Source of the DNA: Photobacterium jeanii
GTDB taxonomy: Bacteria > Pseudomonadota > Gammaproteobacteria > Enterobacterales > Vibrionaceae
Direction: 5' to 3'
Assembly (NCBI RefSeq): GCF_001650345.1
Contig: NZ_LVHF01000012.1
Coordinates: 1,355,181 to 1,419,180 of the forward strand
DNA length: 64,000 nucleotides
The notes beneath the pieces are model-generated. The model ran no database searches and was not told the DNA's origin. It saw nothing but the letters and a program-made list of their open reading frames with translations. The translations under genes and the position numbers were made by a program. Below are positions 29,098-38,519 of the stretch, piece by piece. Numbering within the stretch: position 1 is the first letter of the stretch; each line of letters begins with the position of its first letter.

Positions 29098-30215
29098 GCA
29101 TTATGGCAGCGACGGGCACCAAGCGTACCCTAAGTGACCGCTTACATTTGGATTTCCCACTACTGATGGGGATCCTCGCCTTAATGGGGTTTGGCCTGCT
29201 AGTAATGTACAGTGCCAGTGGTCAGCATATCGAAATGATGGAACGTCAAGCAGTACGTATGGCACTGTCATTAACAGTGATGTTTGTGCTGGCCCAGATC
29301 TCGCCACGCCACTACGAAACCTGGGCACCCTACTTATTTGGGGTGGGCTTAATGCTATTACTCGGGGTGCTGCTGTTCGGTGAAGCATCTAAGGGCGCAC
29401 AGCGCTGGCTAAACTTGGGGTTTGTCCGTTTTCAGCCGTCGGAATTGATCAAACTGGCAGTACCGCTCATGGTGGCACGCTTTATCGGTAATAAACCGTT
29501 ACCACCAAGTTTTCGTAATATCGTGGTCGCCTTAGTGATGATTTTCGTCCCGACCATTATGATCGCTAAACAACCCGACTTGGGGACATCGATTTTGATC
29601 GCCGCATCAGGGATCTTCGTGCTGTTCCTCTCTGGCATAAGCTGGCGCATCATAGGTGCCGCAGGTGTACTGCTTGGCGCCTTCATTCCTGTGCTATGGT
29701 TCTTCTTAATGCGAGATTACCAACGGACACGGGTACTGACCCTATTCAACCCTGAACGCGACCCACTGGGTGCGGGCTACCACATTATCCAATCAAAGAT
29801 TGCCATTGGTTCTGGTGGCTGGATGGGTAAAGGCTGGCTACAAGGAACACAATCACAACTGGAGTTCCTGCCTGAGCGCCATACCGACTTTATCTTTGCG
29901 GTTATTGCTGAAGAGTGGGGCTTGTTTGGTGTGTTGTGCTTGTTAGCCTTGTACCTCTACATCATAGGTCGTGGTCTGGTGCTGGCGAGCAAAGCGCAAA
30001 CCGCTTTTGGCCGCATGATGGCGGGCAGTATTGTATTGAGTTTCTTCGTATATGTTTTCGTTAATATCGGAATGGTAAGCGGCATTTTGCCAGTGGTTGG
30101 GGTTCCGCTTCCATTAATCAGTTATGGAGGAACCTCAATGGTGACCTTGATGGCTGGCTTTGGCATTCTGATGTCGATCCACACCCATAGAAAAATGTTG
30201 TCAAAGGCGACCTAA
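29094..30215 (+). CDS. mrdB: Rod shape-determining glycosyltransferase RodA
   Basis: SEDS-family peptidoglycan polymerase of the elongasome, paired with PBP2. The 373-residue protein is highly hydrophobic with about ten membrane helices. It has the SEDS signatures RFQPSEL and KQPDLGTS, and the C-terminal [14 protein letters not shown]. The start codon overlaps the mrdA stop (ATGA), so the two partners are translationally coupled. The stop is directly followed by the rlpA start. Confidence 0.97.
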   Translation: MSIMAATGTKRTLSDRLHLDFPLLMGILALMGFGLLVMYSASGQHIEMMERQAVRMALSLTVMFVLAQISPRHYETWAPYLFGVGLMLLLGVLLFGEASKGAQRWLNLGFVRFQPSELIKLAVPLMVARFIGNKPLPPSFRNIVVALVMIFVPTIMIAKQPDLGTSILIAASGIFVLFLSGISWRIIGAAGVLLGAFIPVLWFFLMRDYQRTRVLTLFNPERDPLGAGYHIIQSKIAIGSGGWMGKGWLQGTQSQLEFLPERHTDFIFAVIAEEWGLFGVLCLLALYLYIIGRGLVLASKAQTAFGRMMAGSIVLSFFVYVFVNIGMVSGILPVVGVPLPLISYGGTSMVTLMAGFGILMSIHTHRKMLSKAT

Positions 30216-31019
30216 ATGCGCGTTTTATCTCTAATACTTGTTTTCATTCTTGCAGGCTGTAGCTCAACACCGAGCGATAAGCGCTACGATATGGCTGATG
30301 ATGCCGCTCCTGAGCAATCACCAACCTTGGATCATATCGAAGATGCGCAGCCGCGCTACGAACCGAAAAGCCTAGCGGGCAATAAAAGTTACACCCTACG
30401 AGGTCAACGCTACGAGATCGTCAAAGACACCCAAGGCTTCACCCAAGAAGGCGAAGCGTCGTGGTATGGCAAGAAATTCCACGGTCATAAAACCTCGAAT
30501 GGTGAAATCTACGACATGTATTCAATGACAGCAGCGCACAAAACCCTGCCATTACCGAGCTATGTCAAAGTCACCAACCAACGCAATGGCAAGAGCGCGA
30601 TTGTGCGTATTAACGACCGTGGTCCTTTTCATGAAGGACGCATTATTGATTTAAGCATGGCGGCAGCAACCAAGTTGGATGTGGTTCGCCACGGTACTGC
30701 GCCAGTCAAAATTGAACTGATCACCATTGAAAAACCAGAATCGGATGATGAATGGCACAGTGTTAGCACCAATCAATATTTTGTACAGCTTGCTGCGGTC
30801 AGTAATGCTGATAAAGCCAAGCAAATTGCTGAAAAATTAAAAGGGCAATTTCAAACCAAAGTGGATTTGATGAAGGTAGAAAAGACCGATATCTACCGTG
30901 TGCGTTTAGGCCCTTACCTTGACCGTGATGAAGCTATGGCCCAGCGAGATAAAGCAAAAGCCAGCTTGTACCCAAAAGCTTTTATCATCACATCGCAACG
31001 TGATACGGAACCAAAATAA
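30216..31019 (+). CDS. rlpA: Septal-ring lytic transglycosylase-like lipoprotein RlpA
   Basis: Outer-membrane lipoprotein with a double-psi beta-barrel domain. In Pseudomonas RlpA cleaves denuded glycan strands during daughter-cell separation; in E. coli activity is not established. The 267-residue precursor has the lipobox VFILAGC, the DPBB domain at about residues 80-170 (GEASWYGKKFHG, RINDRGPFHEGRIIDLS) and a C-terminal SPOR domain (YFVQLAAVSNADKA...VRLGPY) that binds denuded glycans. It is shorter than E. coli RlpA (362) because the linker is shorter. It closes the mrdA-mrdB-rlpA run. Confidence 0.95.
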   Translation: MRVLSLILVFILAGCSSTPSDKRYDMADDAAPEQSPTLDHIEDAQPRYEPKSLAGNKSYTLRGQRYEIVKDTQGFTQEGEASWYGKKFHGHKTSNGEIYDMYSMTAAHKTLPLPSYVKVTNQRNGKSAIVRINDRGPFHEGRIIDLSMAAATKLDVVRHGTAPVKIELITIEKPESDDEWHSVSTNQYFVQLAAVSNADKAKQIAEKLKGQFQTKVDLMKVEKTDIYRVRLGPYLDRDEAMAQRDKAKASLYPKAFIITSQRDTEPK

Positions 31020-31037
31020 GATTTCCCCCTCTAACCT

Positions 31038-31075
31038 AATCAGCCATCATGTATTATTCGCTATGATGGCTGATT
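31038..31075 (+). terminator. Strong hairpin after rlpA
   Basis: A 13-bp perfect stem (AATCAGCCATCAT / ATGATGGCTGATT) with a 12-base loop, 20 bp after the rlpA stop. The U tract is poor (AAATCTTC), so it may be a stability hairpin as much as a terminator. Confidence 0.5.
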
Positions 31076-31226
31076 AAATCTTCAACTACCTCAGCGACTT
31101 TTCATCACTGATTGTCAGTTTTTCGCTAATCTCTCCTAAGTGGAACCTTGTCAAAGGTGGTTGATTCTTTTCAATCTGATATAGTGTGTTCAATTTTTGA
31201 CATCGCCCAACAAAGTTACATCAATC

Positions 31227-32402
31227 ATGAAAAAATCTGCTGCAACTTTTCGAACTGTCGCTGCATCAGCGTTGATGCTGGCATCTGTCTCTGCCGTAGC
31301 GGCACCCGCCGTTGTTCCTGAAGCACCGCAAATTGCGGCGAAAGGTTATGTGTTAATGGATTACCACTCAGGCAAAGTTCTGGCTGGTTACAAAGAAAAT
31401 GTTCAAATCCCACCAGCAAGCCTGACTAAGATGATGACCAGCTACGTGATTGGTCAAGAAATCAAACGCGGTAACATCTCAATGGATGATACTGTGGTAG
31501 TGAGCAAAAATGCTTGGGCGAAGAATTTCCCTGGCTCTTCAAAAATGTTCATCGAAGTGGGCAGTGAAGTAAAAGTCTCGGATCTTAACCGCGGTATCAT
31601 AATCCAATCGGGTAACGATGCGTGTGTGGCAATGGCTGAACACGTTGCGGGCTCTGAAGACTCGTTTGTTGATCTCATGAACCTATGGGCAAAGAACATT
31701 GGTATGGATCAAACTCACTTCGCTAACGTTCACGGCCTAGACAACGATCGACTGTACACCACGCCATACGACATGTCGCTGCTAGGTCAAGCGCTGATCC
31801 GTGATGTACCCGACGAGTTTGCAATCTACAAAGAGAAGTCATTCACCTACAACGGTATCACCCAGTACAACCGTAACGGTCTACTGTGGGACAAGAGCCT
31901 AAACGTAGATGGCATGAAAACAGGCCACACCAACAATGCAGGTTACAGCCTAGTTAGCACGGCAACCGAAGGTAAAATGCGCCTGATTGCCGTTGTTATG
32001 GGCACTAAGAGCGCGAATGCACGTAAAGCGGAAAGTAAGAAACTACTGAACTACGGCTTCCGTTTCTTCGAAACCGTTTCTCCACACAAAGCGAACGAAA
32101 CTTTCGTGACTGAAAAAGTGTGGATGGGCGATCGCAACGAAGTATCATTAGGCGTTAACCAAGATACTTACGTGACCCTTGCTCGTGGTCAAACCAAAGA
32201 TCTAAAAGCAAGCTTCGTACTAGAAAAAGAACTGAAAGCACCAATCAATAAAGGTGAGCAAGTAGGTACGCTTTACTACCGTGTTGGCGACGAAGACATT
32301 GCGCAATACCCGCTAATCGCGCTAAACGATGTAAAAGAAGGCAGCCTATTTAGCCGTTTGATCGATTACATCATGCTACTGTTCAAAGGCTGGCTTAGCT
32401 AA
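31227..32402 (+). CDS. dacA: D-alanyl-D-alanine carboxypeptidase DacA (PBP5)
   Basis: Periplasmic, membrane-tethered carboxypeptidase that removes the terminal D-Ala from peptidoglycan stem peptides. The 391-residue precursor has a Sec signal peptide ending in AVAA, the catalytic SxxK at Ser65 (PPASLTKMM), the SGN motif (IQSGNDACVAM), and KTG (DGMKTGHT). It ends in an amphipathic C-terminal anchor (LIDYIMLLFKGWLS). The start at 31227 is preferred over an upstream frame at 31197 because it begins the signal peptide (MKKSAATF). A terminator follows. Confidence 0.96.
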   Translation: MKKSAATFRTVAASALMLASVSAVAAPAVVPEAPQIAAKGYVLMDYHSGKVLAGYKENVQIPPASLTKMMTSYVIGQEIKRGNISMDDTVVVSKNAWAKNFPGSSKMFIEVGSEVKVSDLNRGIIIQSGNDACVAMAEHVAGSEDSFVDLMNLWAKNIGMDQTHFANVHGLDNDRLYTTPYDMSLLGQALIRDVPDEFAIYKEKSFTYNGITQYNRNGLLWDKSLNVDGMKTGHTNNAGYSLVSTATEGKMRLIAVVMGTKSANARKAESKKLLNYGFRFFETVSPHKANETFVTEKVWMGDRNEVSLGVNQDTYVTLARGQTKDLKASFVLEKELKAPINKGEQVGTLYYRVGDEDIAQYPLIALNDVKEGSLFSRLIDYIMLLFKGWLS

Positions 32403-32431
32403 GTTTTCTTTCTGAAAACAAATCATTACTC

Positions 32432-32460
32432 AGAGGCAGCTTCGGCTGCCTCTTTTATTA
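32432..32460 (+). terminator. Terminator after dacA
   Basis: Stem AGAGGCAGC / GCTGCCTCT with a short UUCG-type loop, followed by TTTTATTA. Confidence 0.9.
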
Positions 32461-32568
32461 TGCCTCTTCGTCTTGTCACAAACCGTCATAAACTGGCAGT
32501 CAATAACAAGATCGGTATAATAGCTCGCCTAAAATTGAGTTATCCCTTGCGGAATCCTGGAGAACACC

Positions 32569-32844
32569 ATGCAACAGCAAGAACAGCCAAAACTAAAAGA
32601 TCTGCTAGAGTTCCCTTGTAAGTTTTCATACAAGGTAATGGGCTTCAACAAGCCTGAACTACCAGATCTTGTTGTCGAAGTGATTCAACGTCACGCGCCA
32701 GGCGACTACACCCCAACCGTTAAACCAAGCGGCAAAGGTACTTACAGTGCTGTTTCTGTGACCATCACAGCTACATCTATCGAGCAAGTTGAGACTCTGT
32801 ACAAAGAGCTTGGCGAAATCGACATTGTACGCGTAGTGCTATAA
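32569..32844 (+). CDS. ybeD: DUF493 family protein YbeD
   Basis: Small conserved cytosolic protein (91 residues) of the YbeD/HP0495 family, with an ACT-like alpha-beta fold in solved family members. Its function is not established; its constant position between dacA and lipB suggests a link to lipoate or allosteric regulation. Matching segments include [14 protein letters not shown] at the start and [19 protein letters not shown] near the end. The ribosome-binding site is GGAGAA. Confidence 0.93.
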   Translation: MQQQEQPKLKDLLEFPCKFSYKVMGFNKPELPDLVVEVIQRHAPGDYTPTVKPSGKGTYSAVSVTITATSIEQVETLYKELGEIDIVRVVL

Positions 32845-32873
32845 GCCATCTCGCGATATACCCCTACAAATTT

Positions 32874-32895
32874 GGCGGCTGAAATTTCAGCCGCC
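32874..32895 (+). other. Perfect palindrome between ybeD and lipB
   Basis: GGCGGCTGAAA / TTTCAGCCGCC form a 22-bp perfect palindrome with no loop. It lies 30 bp after ybeD and includes the predicted lipB -35. It could end ybeD transcripts, although no T run follows, or act as an operator. Confidence 0.6.
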
Positions 32896-32907
32896 ACGCT
32901 TTATAAT
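32879..32907 (+). promoter_or_regulatory. Predicted lipB promoter
   Basis: CTGAAA (32879-32884, four of six to -35), 17-bp spacer, and a perfect -10 TATAAT (32902-32907), 30 bases before the lipB start. The -35 lies inside the palindrome. Confidence 0.6.
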
Positions 32908-32937
32908 GCCAACCAAGAATAGTTCGGCCTCGCCGAT

Positions 32938-33600
32938 ATGAATTTGGGTGATACAGTGCAGCAAGATCTCATTATCCGACACCTCGGACGCCGCGATTAC
33001 GAACCAACATGGCAAGCCATGCATGAGTTCACCGATCAACGCACAGCAGAAACCACAGATGAAGTGTGGTTAGTCGAGCACAATCCTGTGTTTACCCAAG
33101 GTCAAGCTGGTAAAGCAGAGCACCTGCTTAACACTGGCGATATTCCTGTGGTACAAAGCGATCGCGGTGGTCAAGTGACTTACCATGGTCCCGGTCAGTT
33201 AGTCGCGTATATCTTAATCGACTTACGCCGCCGAAAACTTGGTGTACGTGATTTAGTCACTCACATCGAAAATACAGTTATTCAGACGCTGTCCCGCTTT
33301 GGGGTTACGTCGAATGCCCGCCCAGATGCGCCGGGAGTGTATGTTAATCAACAAAAAATATGCTCACTCGGTTTACGTATCCGTCGCGGCTGCTCTTTTC
33401 ACGGTCTGGCACTCAATATAAATATGGATTTGGCACCTTTCCTACGCATTAACCCATGTGGTTACGCTGGGATGGAGATGACGCAATTAGCGTCACAAGG
33501 TGGCCCTTCAGAACTGACGGAAGTTCAGCCTGTACTTGTCGAAGAGCTTGTAAAACTGCTCGATTATCAGAGCGTTGAGTGGATAACGGAAAGCAATTAA
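32938..33600 (+). CDS. lipB: Octanoyl-[ACP]:protein N-octanoyltransferase LipB
   Basis: Transfers octanoate from acyl-carrier protein to the lipoyl-domain lysine of 2-oxoacid dehydrogenases and the glycine cleavage H protein; cytosolic. The 220-residue protein has [13 protein letters not shown], the [14 protein letters not shown] motif, the active-site Lys in KICSLGLRI and the acyl-thioester Cys in [12 protein letters not shown]. Start ATG at 32938 (a GTG six codons later is possible). It is two bases before lipA, the next enzyme of the pathway. Confidence 0.97.
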   Translation: MNLGDTVQQDLIIRHLGRRDYEPTWQAMHEFTDQRTAETTDEVWLVEHNPVFTQGQAGKAEHLLNTGDIPVVQSDRGGQVTYHGPGQLVAYILIDLRRRKLGVRDLVTHIENTVIQTLSRFGVTSNARPDAPGVYVNQQKICSLGLRIRRGCSFHGLALNINMDLAPFLRINPCGYAGMEMTQLASQGGPSELTEVQPVLVEELVKLLDYQSVEWITESN

Positions 33601-33602
33601 TT

Positions 33603-34574
33603 ATGAGCAAACCAATTAAAATTGAACCAGGCGTCAAATACCGTGATGCCGACAAGATGGCACTGATCCCTGTTCGCACCGTGGCAGAAGAGCCAGAGCA
33701 AAAGGAAGTGCTACGTAAACCTGAGTGGATGAAAATCAAACTTCCGTCAGACAGCAAGCGTATTCAAGACATCAAATCAGCAATGCGCAAAAACAAGCTG
33801 CACTCAGTATGTGAAGAAGCGTCTTGTCCTAACTTGGCGGAATGTTTCAACCACGGTACCGCTACCTTTATGATCCTAGGTGCGATCTGTACGCGTCGTT
33901 GTCCTTTCTGTGACGTTGCCCACGGCCGTCCATTACCACCAAATGCTGAAGAGCCAGCACACTTGGCGCAAACCATCGCTGACATGAAACTACGCTATGT
34001 TGTAGTAACCTCAGTAGACCGCGATGATCTTCGTGACGGTGGTGCTCAACACTTTGCTGATTGTACGCGTGAAATTCGTGCGAAAAGCCCTAACATTCAC
34101 ATTGAAACACTGGTTCCTGACTTCCGTGGTCGTATGGATCGTGCGTTGGAAATCCTACGTGATAACCCGCCTGATGTATTCAACCACAACCTAGAGACAG
34201 CGCCACGTCTATACCGCAAAGCGCGTCCTGGTGCTAACTACCAGTGGTCTTTGGATCTTCTGAAAAAATTCAAAGAAATGCACCCAGAAGTACCGACTAA
34301 ATCTGGCTTGATGATGGGCTTGGGTGAAACCAAAGAAGAAATCGTTGAAGTACTGAAGGACCTTCGTGCCCACGGTGTTACCATGCTGACCCTAGGTCAG
34401 TACCTTGCACCAAGTCGCCACCACCTTCCGGTTGAGCGTTACGTGCCGCCAGCTGAGTTCGATGAACTAAAAGAAATCGCACTTGAGCTTGGCTTTACCC
34501 ATGCGGCATGTGGTCCGTTTGTACGTTCGTCGTACCACGCTGATCTACAAGCGCAAGGTAAAGAAGTGAAGTAA
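33603..34574 (+). CDS. lipA: Lipoyl synthase LipA
   Basis: Radical-SAM enzyme that inserts two sulfurs into protein-bound octanoyl groups to make lipoate. The 323-residue protein has the auxiliary-cluster motif C-x4-C-x5-C ([12 protein letters not shown]), the radical-SAM CxxxCxxC (CTRRCPFC) and the C-terminal RSSY that ligates the auxiliary cluster through its serine. The start at 33603 ([10 protein letters not shown]) is two bases after the lipB stop; an upstream frame start inside lipB is not supported. It ends at a bidirectional terminator shared with bamC. Confidence 0.98.
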   Translation: MSKPIKIEPGVKYRDADKMALIPVRTVAEEPEQKEVLRKPEWMKIKLPSDSKRIQDIKSAMRKNKLHSVCEEASCPNLAECFNHGTATFMILGAICTRRCPFCDVAHGRPLPPNAEEPAHLAQTIADMKLRYVVVTSVDRDDLRDGGAQHFADCTREIRAKSPNIHIETLVPDFRGRMDRALEILRDNPPDVFNHNLETAPRLYRKARPGANYQWSLDLLKKFKEMHPEVPTKSGLMMGLGETKEEIVEVLKDLRAHGVTMLTLGQYLAPSRHHLPVERYVPPAEFDELKEIALELGFTHAACGPFVRSSYHADLQAQGKEVK

Positions 34575-34590
34575 CCCTTCACCCAGCCAT

Positions 34591-34630
34591 AAAAAAACCG
34601 CTTCAGGCTTTCGCCTCAAGCGGTTTTTTA
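34591..34630. terminator. Bidirectional terminator between lipA and bamC
   Basis: AAAAAACCGCTT / AAGCGGTTTTTT outer stem with an inner AGGC/GCCT pairing; T runs on both strands between two convergent genes. Confidence 0.92.
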
Positions 34631-34653
34631 TTAGCTGTTAAACACTCAACGTA

Positions 34654-35676
34654 TTAGTTCGTTCGCTCAATCGCTTTTGCAAACACAGGCGCTAAGCTTT
34701 CCAGTGCACGTTCAGTCACAGGCTTACCATCAGAGTCGGTCACATTCAGTGAGGTACGGTTACCCAAATCACCTAGCTGTAAACGGTAAGTTGAATCATC
34801 AAGCTCGATTGGCTTCACGCCAAGATCGGTCCAGAACTGATCATCTTGTCCGCGGAATTTCACTTCCACGACACCTTGTGAACGGTTACGCCCTTCAACG
34901 GTAAAACCAAGCTGATCCAATAAGCTCGGTAGACGTTCCCAGAATACATTGTACGACGCTCGTGCAATGATCACTGGTAGACCGCTACGGTCTTGTCCCA
35001 TGCTGATTGGAATTTGTTTCACTAACTCTTGCGCACGAATACGGGCTTCTTCACGTACCTGTGCATCGTAACGAGACGTCACCAAGTTAGTCATCAAAAT
35101 GCTGTAACGTTCTTTGTTTAGTGTTGATACTGGCTCGGTGGTTTCACCTTCACGCCAATCAACCAAAGAAATCTGGTAGCTATTACGTCCTGGTTGGTCT
35201 GATTTTTCAATCACATAACGACTACTGATTTGGGTTTCGTTGTCTTCGTTAGTCCAAGTTACCCAGTCGGTTTCCATGCGGTTAGCAGATTGGTCACGCA
35301 GGGTGATACCTTGCTCGCTTAGCATGGTTTTAGTCAGTGACCACACACCAGCAAGCTCTTCGCTGTTGGCTAACATCAGAGTTACGCCTTCACCGTTTTT
35401 CACCACACGCGCACCAGGGATCAAAGCCAGCACTTGTTGTGGTGGGCGAATATCAACCCCAGAACCAATCTCCCCGGCGAACGAGCGCGCAGGGATAGCA
35501 AAATCATCAGTGTTGTAAGGTTCAGTACCCGCAGGCAGCTCCCACTCCATCAGGGGTTTAGTCTCAAGATAAGTAAAGTCTTGATTAGCCTGACGACGTC
35601 GCTCCTCGCTGCCAGAACAGGCTGCTAACGTAGCAACCATGAGTGTCGTAAGTACGAACCTATGTTTCGAATTCAT
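34654..35676 (-). CDS. bamC: Outer-membrane assembly lipoprotein BamC (NlpB)
   Basis: Lipoprotein subunit of the BAM complex, which folds beta-barrel proteins into the outer membrane. The 340-residue precursor has a signal peptide with lipobox TLAAC. An unstructured N-terminal stretch follows that in E. coli wraps BamD (YLETKPLMEWELPAG here). Then come two helix-grip domains. GCAGGAG precedes the start. It lies 30 bp downstream of dapA, the conserved dapA-bamC pair. Confidence 0.95.
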   Translation of the reverse strand: MNSKHRFVLTTLMVATLAACSGSEERRRQANQDFTYLETKPLMEWELPAGTEPYNTDDFAIPARSFAGEIGSGVDIRPPQQVLALIPGARVVKNGEGVTLMLANSEELAGVWSLTKTMLSEQGITLRDQSANRMETDWVTWTNEDNETQISSRYVIEKSDQPGRNSYQISLVDWREGETTEPVSTLNKERYSILMTNLVTSRYDAQVREEARIRAQELVKQIPISMGQDRSGLPVIIARASYNVFWERLPSLLDQLGFTVEGRNRSQGVVEVKFRGQDDQFWTDLGVKPIELDDSTYRLQLGDLGNRTSLNVTDSDGKPVTERALESLAPVFAKAIERTN

Positions 35677-35706
35677 TAATGCTCCTGCGCTCCTACGCGT
35701 TGCAAA

Positions 35707-36588
35707 CTACTGCAGCAAACCACTCTCTTGCAGTGCGCTCTCCACTGCAGGTTGTGCTGACTCACTTAATACGGTTAACGGCAAGCGTAAGTGACCATTA
35801 TCAATCAAACCCAGCTTATTTGCTGCCCATTTAACTGGAATTGGGTTTGACTCAACAAAAAGATTCTTGTGCAAACTCATTAAACGGTCATTGATTTCAC
35901 GGGCTGCATCAAACTGGCCTTCACGCGCCAATTTAAACATCTTCGCCATATCCGCTGCCGCGACATTAGCAGTAACAGAAATAACGCCGTGGCCACCTTT
36001 TTCAACAAATTCAAGGCCGGTGGCATCATCGCCGCTTAGTTGGATAAAATCTTCCCCACAAAGTTCCCTAATTTGCTGCACACGCGACAAATCAGCCGTC
36101 GCATCTTTAATTCCCACAATATTGTCGATTTTCGCTAAGCGCGCTACCGTTTCTGGCAGCAAATCAACCGCGGTACGTCCAGGTACATTATAAAGAAGCT
36201 GTGGTAACTCAGTCGCTTCAGCAATCGCTTTGTAATGCTGATATAAGCCTTCCTGAGTTGGTTTATTGTAATAAGGGGTGACACTTAAGCAACCTGCAAC
36301 ACCAGTGCCCGCAAACAGTTTGCTGAATGTGATCGCTTCATGCGTCGCATTTGCCCCTGTTCCGGCTAACACAGGAATACGCCCTTGTGCATATTCAAGC
36401 GTTTTAAGTACCACTTTAACGTGCTCATCTACGGTTAAAGTGGCGGATTCACCAGTTGTACCTACTGCTACAATGGCATCTGTACCTGCAGCAATATGGT
36501 ACTCCACCAAATTGGCAAGGCTTGAGTAATCGACTTCGCCCGCTTCATCCATTGGCGTGACTAGCGCTACCATGCTTCCTGAAAACAT
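35707..36588 (-). CDS. dapA: 4-hydroxy-tetrahydrodipicolinate synthase DapA
   Basis: Condenses pyruvate with aspartate semialdehyde, the first committed step to diaminopimelate and lysine; cytosolic TIM-barrel lyase. In the 293-residue protein the Schiff-base lysine is Lys161 (VGIKDAT), with Tyr133 (LLYNVPGRT) and Thr44/Thr45 (VGTTGES) completing the catalytic set, at exactly the E. coli numbering. I use the ATG at 36588, because GGGGAG lies six bases upstream of it; the ATG at 36594 would abut that site. It diverges from gcvR. No lysine riboswitch is visible in the short leader. Confidence 0.97.
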   Translation of the reverse strand: MFSGSMVALVTPMDEAGEVDYSSLANLVEYHIAAGTDAIVAVGTTGESATLTVDEHVKVVLKTLEYAQGRIPVLAGTGANATHEAITFSKLFAGTGVAGCLSVTPYYNKPTQEGLYQHYKAIAEATELPQLLYNVPGRTAVDLLPETVARLAKIDNIVGIKDATADLSRVQQIRELCGEDFIQLSGDDATGLEFVEKGGHGVISVTANVAAADMAKMFKLAREGQFDAAREINDRLMSLHKNLFVESNPIPVKWAANKLGLIDNGHLRLPLTVLSESAQPAVESALQESGLLQ

Positions 36589-36770
36589 GTCCATCTCCCC
36601 TTTATATATAGAACTTCATGGTACGTTTGCATGAATATAAACTCAAGCATGAGCTGAGGGAAAAGTGCTATCTTGACAATAACTTGATAAGAAGTTGCTA
36701 CCTAGGTCTGTTATCCCGACTTTATTCCTGTGCTACCATGCTCAAAAGATAACAACACGATGTAGAGAAT

Positions 36771-37310
36771 ATGGAACATTACCTAGTTATTACTGCGGTT
36801 GGGACGGATCGTCCAGGCATCTCCGACGAAGTGACTCACCTCGCTACTCAATGTGGTTGTAATATTATCGACAGCCGTATCGCGCTGTTTGGTCATGAGT
36901 TCACCCTTATTATGCTACTCGCGGGCAATGCCAATGCCATTTCACGGGTTGAATCAACCTTGCCGTTAAAAGCGCAAGAACACGAATTACTGACGGTGAT
37001 GAAACGCACCTCGAAACACAAAGCACGTGTTTACCCTTACACTGCTGATTTCCACATTGAAGCTGACGATATGCCAGGGCTTATTGGTCAGTACACCAGC
37101 TTCTTAGCTTCACGCCAAATCGATATCGCCTCACTAAGCGCACATACCAATGAAGCGGTTGAGTCCGATAAGACAGATCGATTATTCGTCCAAATAAGTA
37201 CTAATATTCCTGAGGGTTGTAATTTGATGACCTTACAGGAAGAATTCCAAGCCCTGTGTACCGATTTATTGGTCACAGGCACAGTCAATTTTATTGGCCA
37301 TAAACAATAA
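36771..37310 (+). CDS. gcvR: Glycine cleavage system transcriptional repressor GcvR
   Basis: Cytosolic regulator that, in E. coli, binds the activator GcvA and keeps the gcvTHP operon off when glycine is low. The 179-residue protein is made of two ACT domains (residues 5-75 and about 92-170) typical of amino-acid sensors, without a DNA-binding domain. A perfect -35 hexamer TTGACA at 36673-36678 lies upstream, but no matching -10 is clear. It is followed after 9 bp by bcp, the same gcvR-bcp pairing opposite dapA-bamC as in E. coli. Confidence 0.94.
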   Translation: MEHYLVITAVGTDRPGISDEVTHLATQCGCNIIDSRIALFGHEFTLIMLLAGNANAISRVESTLPLKAQEHELLTVMKRTSKHKARVYPYTADFHIEADDMPGLIGQYTSFLASRQIDIASLSAHTNEAVESDKTDRLFVQISTNIPEGCNLMTLQEEFQALCTDLLVTGTVNFIGHKQ

Positions 37311-37319
37311 GGAAAAACC

Positions 37320-37790
37320 ATGAATACCTTGACAGCTGGCACGCCAGCTCCAGCCTTCTCTCTCGCTAACCAAGACGGTGAAACCGTTAATCTTGCTGAT
37401 TTTAAAGGTAAGAAAGTACTGGCTTACTTCTACCCAAAAGCCATGACCCCAGGCTGTACAACCCAAGCTTGTGCGCTTCGCGATAGCAAAGCGGAGCTGG
37501 ATGCACACAACGTGGTCGTACTGGGTATCAGTATCGATCCAGTGAAACGCCTACCTAAATTTATCGAGCGCGATAACCTTAACTTCACCCTACTGTCAGA
37601 TGAAGACCACGCGGTTGCGGATCAATTCGGTGTTTGGGGCGAGAAAAAATTCATGGGTAAAATTTACGACGGCTTACACCGCATTAGTTTTTTGATCAAC
37701 GAAGATGGCGTGATCGAACACGTTTTCAATAAGTTCAAAACCAAAGACCACCATGAAGTGGTACTCAATTACCTTAATGAAAACGCTTAA
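37320..37790 (+). CDS. bcp: Thioredoxin-dependent thiol peroxidase Bcp
   Basis: Atypical 2-Cys peroxiredoxin that reduces hydrogen and organic peroxides with thioredoxin. The 156-residue protein has the peroxidatic Cys46 and nearby resolving Cys51 in TPGCTTQACALRD. This five-residue spacing defines the BCP/PrxQ subgroup. The FYPKAMTPGC context is intact. It follows gcvR with a GGAAAAACC ribosome-binding region and ends at a strong terminator. Confidence 0.97.
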   Translation: MNTLTAGTPAPAFSLANQDGETVNLADFKGKKVLAYFYPKAMTPGCTTQACALRDSKAELDAHNVVVLGISIDPVKRLPKFIERDNLNFTLLSDEDHAVADQFGVWGEKKFMGKIYDGLHRISFLINEDGVIEHVFNKFKTKDHHEVVLNYLNENA

Positions 37791-37828
37791 TTAGCAACAC
37801 ATTTGTTATAAAACAATGTTTAGAATTC

Positions 37829-37863
37829 AAACGCCTGCGTTGCTCACCGCAGGCGTTTTTTAT
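37829..37863 (+). terminator. Terminator after bcp
   Basis: Perfect 11-bp stem AAACGCCTGCG / CGCAGGCGTTT followed by Ts. Confidence 0.92.
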
Positions 37864-38017
37864 TCAACCCGCTCTCTTAAAGTCGATATAATTCGACATA
37901 TATCAATTTATCTATAAAAATCATCAATCAGTACTTGCTCGTTTAACGTTATATCAGATATAAAAAGCCAAGTTTGAAATAAAACCAAACAAAGTTTTAA
38001 TGTTAAGGATAATGTTA

Positions 38018-38437
38018 ATGAACAACACACTACTGGGACTGATTTGGAATACGTCACGTGCGGTGCAAAACCGAGCTCAAAACACTGTGGGTCAGGTTTC
38101 ATCTGAACTCAACGCCGAACAAACGCTAATGTTAATGCTATTAAAAGAGGAAGACGGATTACGTCCAATCGATATTTCAGAACGCCTAATGCGCTCTAAA
38201 AGTTCAGTCACAAGCATTATTAAAACGGCGCAACGTCACGGCTTGGTTGCTACTCGCCCTCATCCGCAGAAAGGTAACTCTAAATGTGTTCACCTCACCA
38301 AAAAAGGAGTGATGGTGTGTGAATCAGCGGGTAACAACATTCAGTCTTTGCTGTCTGAAGTGCCTGAAGGGCTAACAGAGAAAGAAGTCGAAACCTGCCG
38401 CAAAGTGCTCCAAGTCACCTTGAACTGCTACCGCTAA
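38018..38437 (+). CDS. MarR-family transcriptional regulator
   Basis: Predicted winged-helix DNA-binding regulator of 139 residues. The MarR core is visible: a helical dimerisation N-terminus, then a helix-turn-helix around PIDISERLMRSKSSVTSIIK (residues about 50-70), a wing with RPHPQKGNSKCVHLT, and a C-terminal dimer helix. Its ligand and targets cannot be read from the sequence; three cysteines in the second half are possible redox sensors. The ATG at 38018 has AAGGA eight bases upstream and is preferred over two upstream ATGs. It stands alone between bcp and perM, where E. coli has no such gene. Confidence 0.8.
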   Translation: MNNTLLGLIWNTSRAVQNRAQNTVGQVSSELNAEQTLMLMLLKEEDGLRPIDISERLMRSKSSVTSIIKTAQRHGLVATRPHPQKGNSKCVHLTKKGVMVCESAGNNIQSLLSEVPEGLTEKEVETCRKVLQVTLNCYR

Positions 38438-38464
38438 CCGCGGCAACAGTACCGACGACATAAC

Positions 38465-38492
38465 AAAAAGGCACATCATTCGATGTGCCTTT
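38465..38492. terminator. Terminator between marR-type gene and perM
   Basis: 11-bp stem AAAGGCACATC / GATGTGCCTTT. The longer T run is on the minus strand, so it mainly serves perM. Confidence 0.85.
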
Positions 38493-38519
38493 AACGTTTA
38501 ACCATGACAGCCTAAAAAG

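Noticed and set aside
36616..36631. PurR-like box upstream of dapA (GTACGTTTGCAT region)
   Set aside because: Only one half-site matches (9 of 16 positions), well below the other boxes.
36595..36770. Lysine or glycine riboswitch between dapA and gcvR
   Set aside because: The region is too short and has no conserved aptamer cores.
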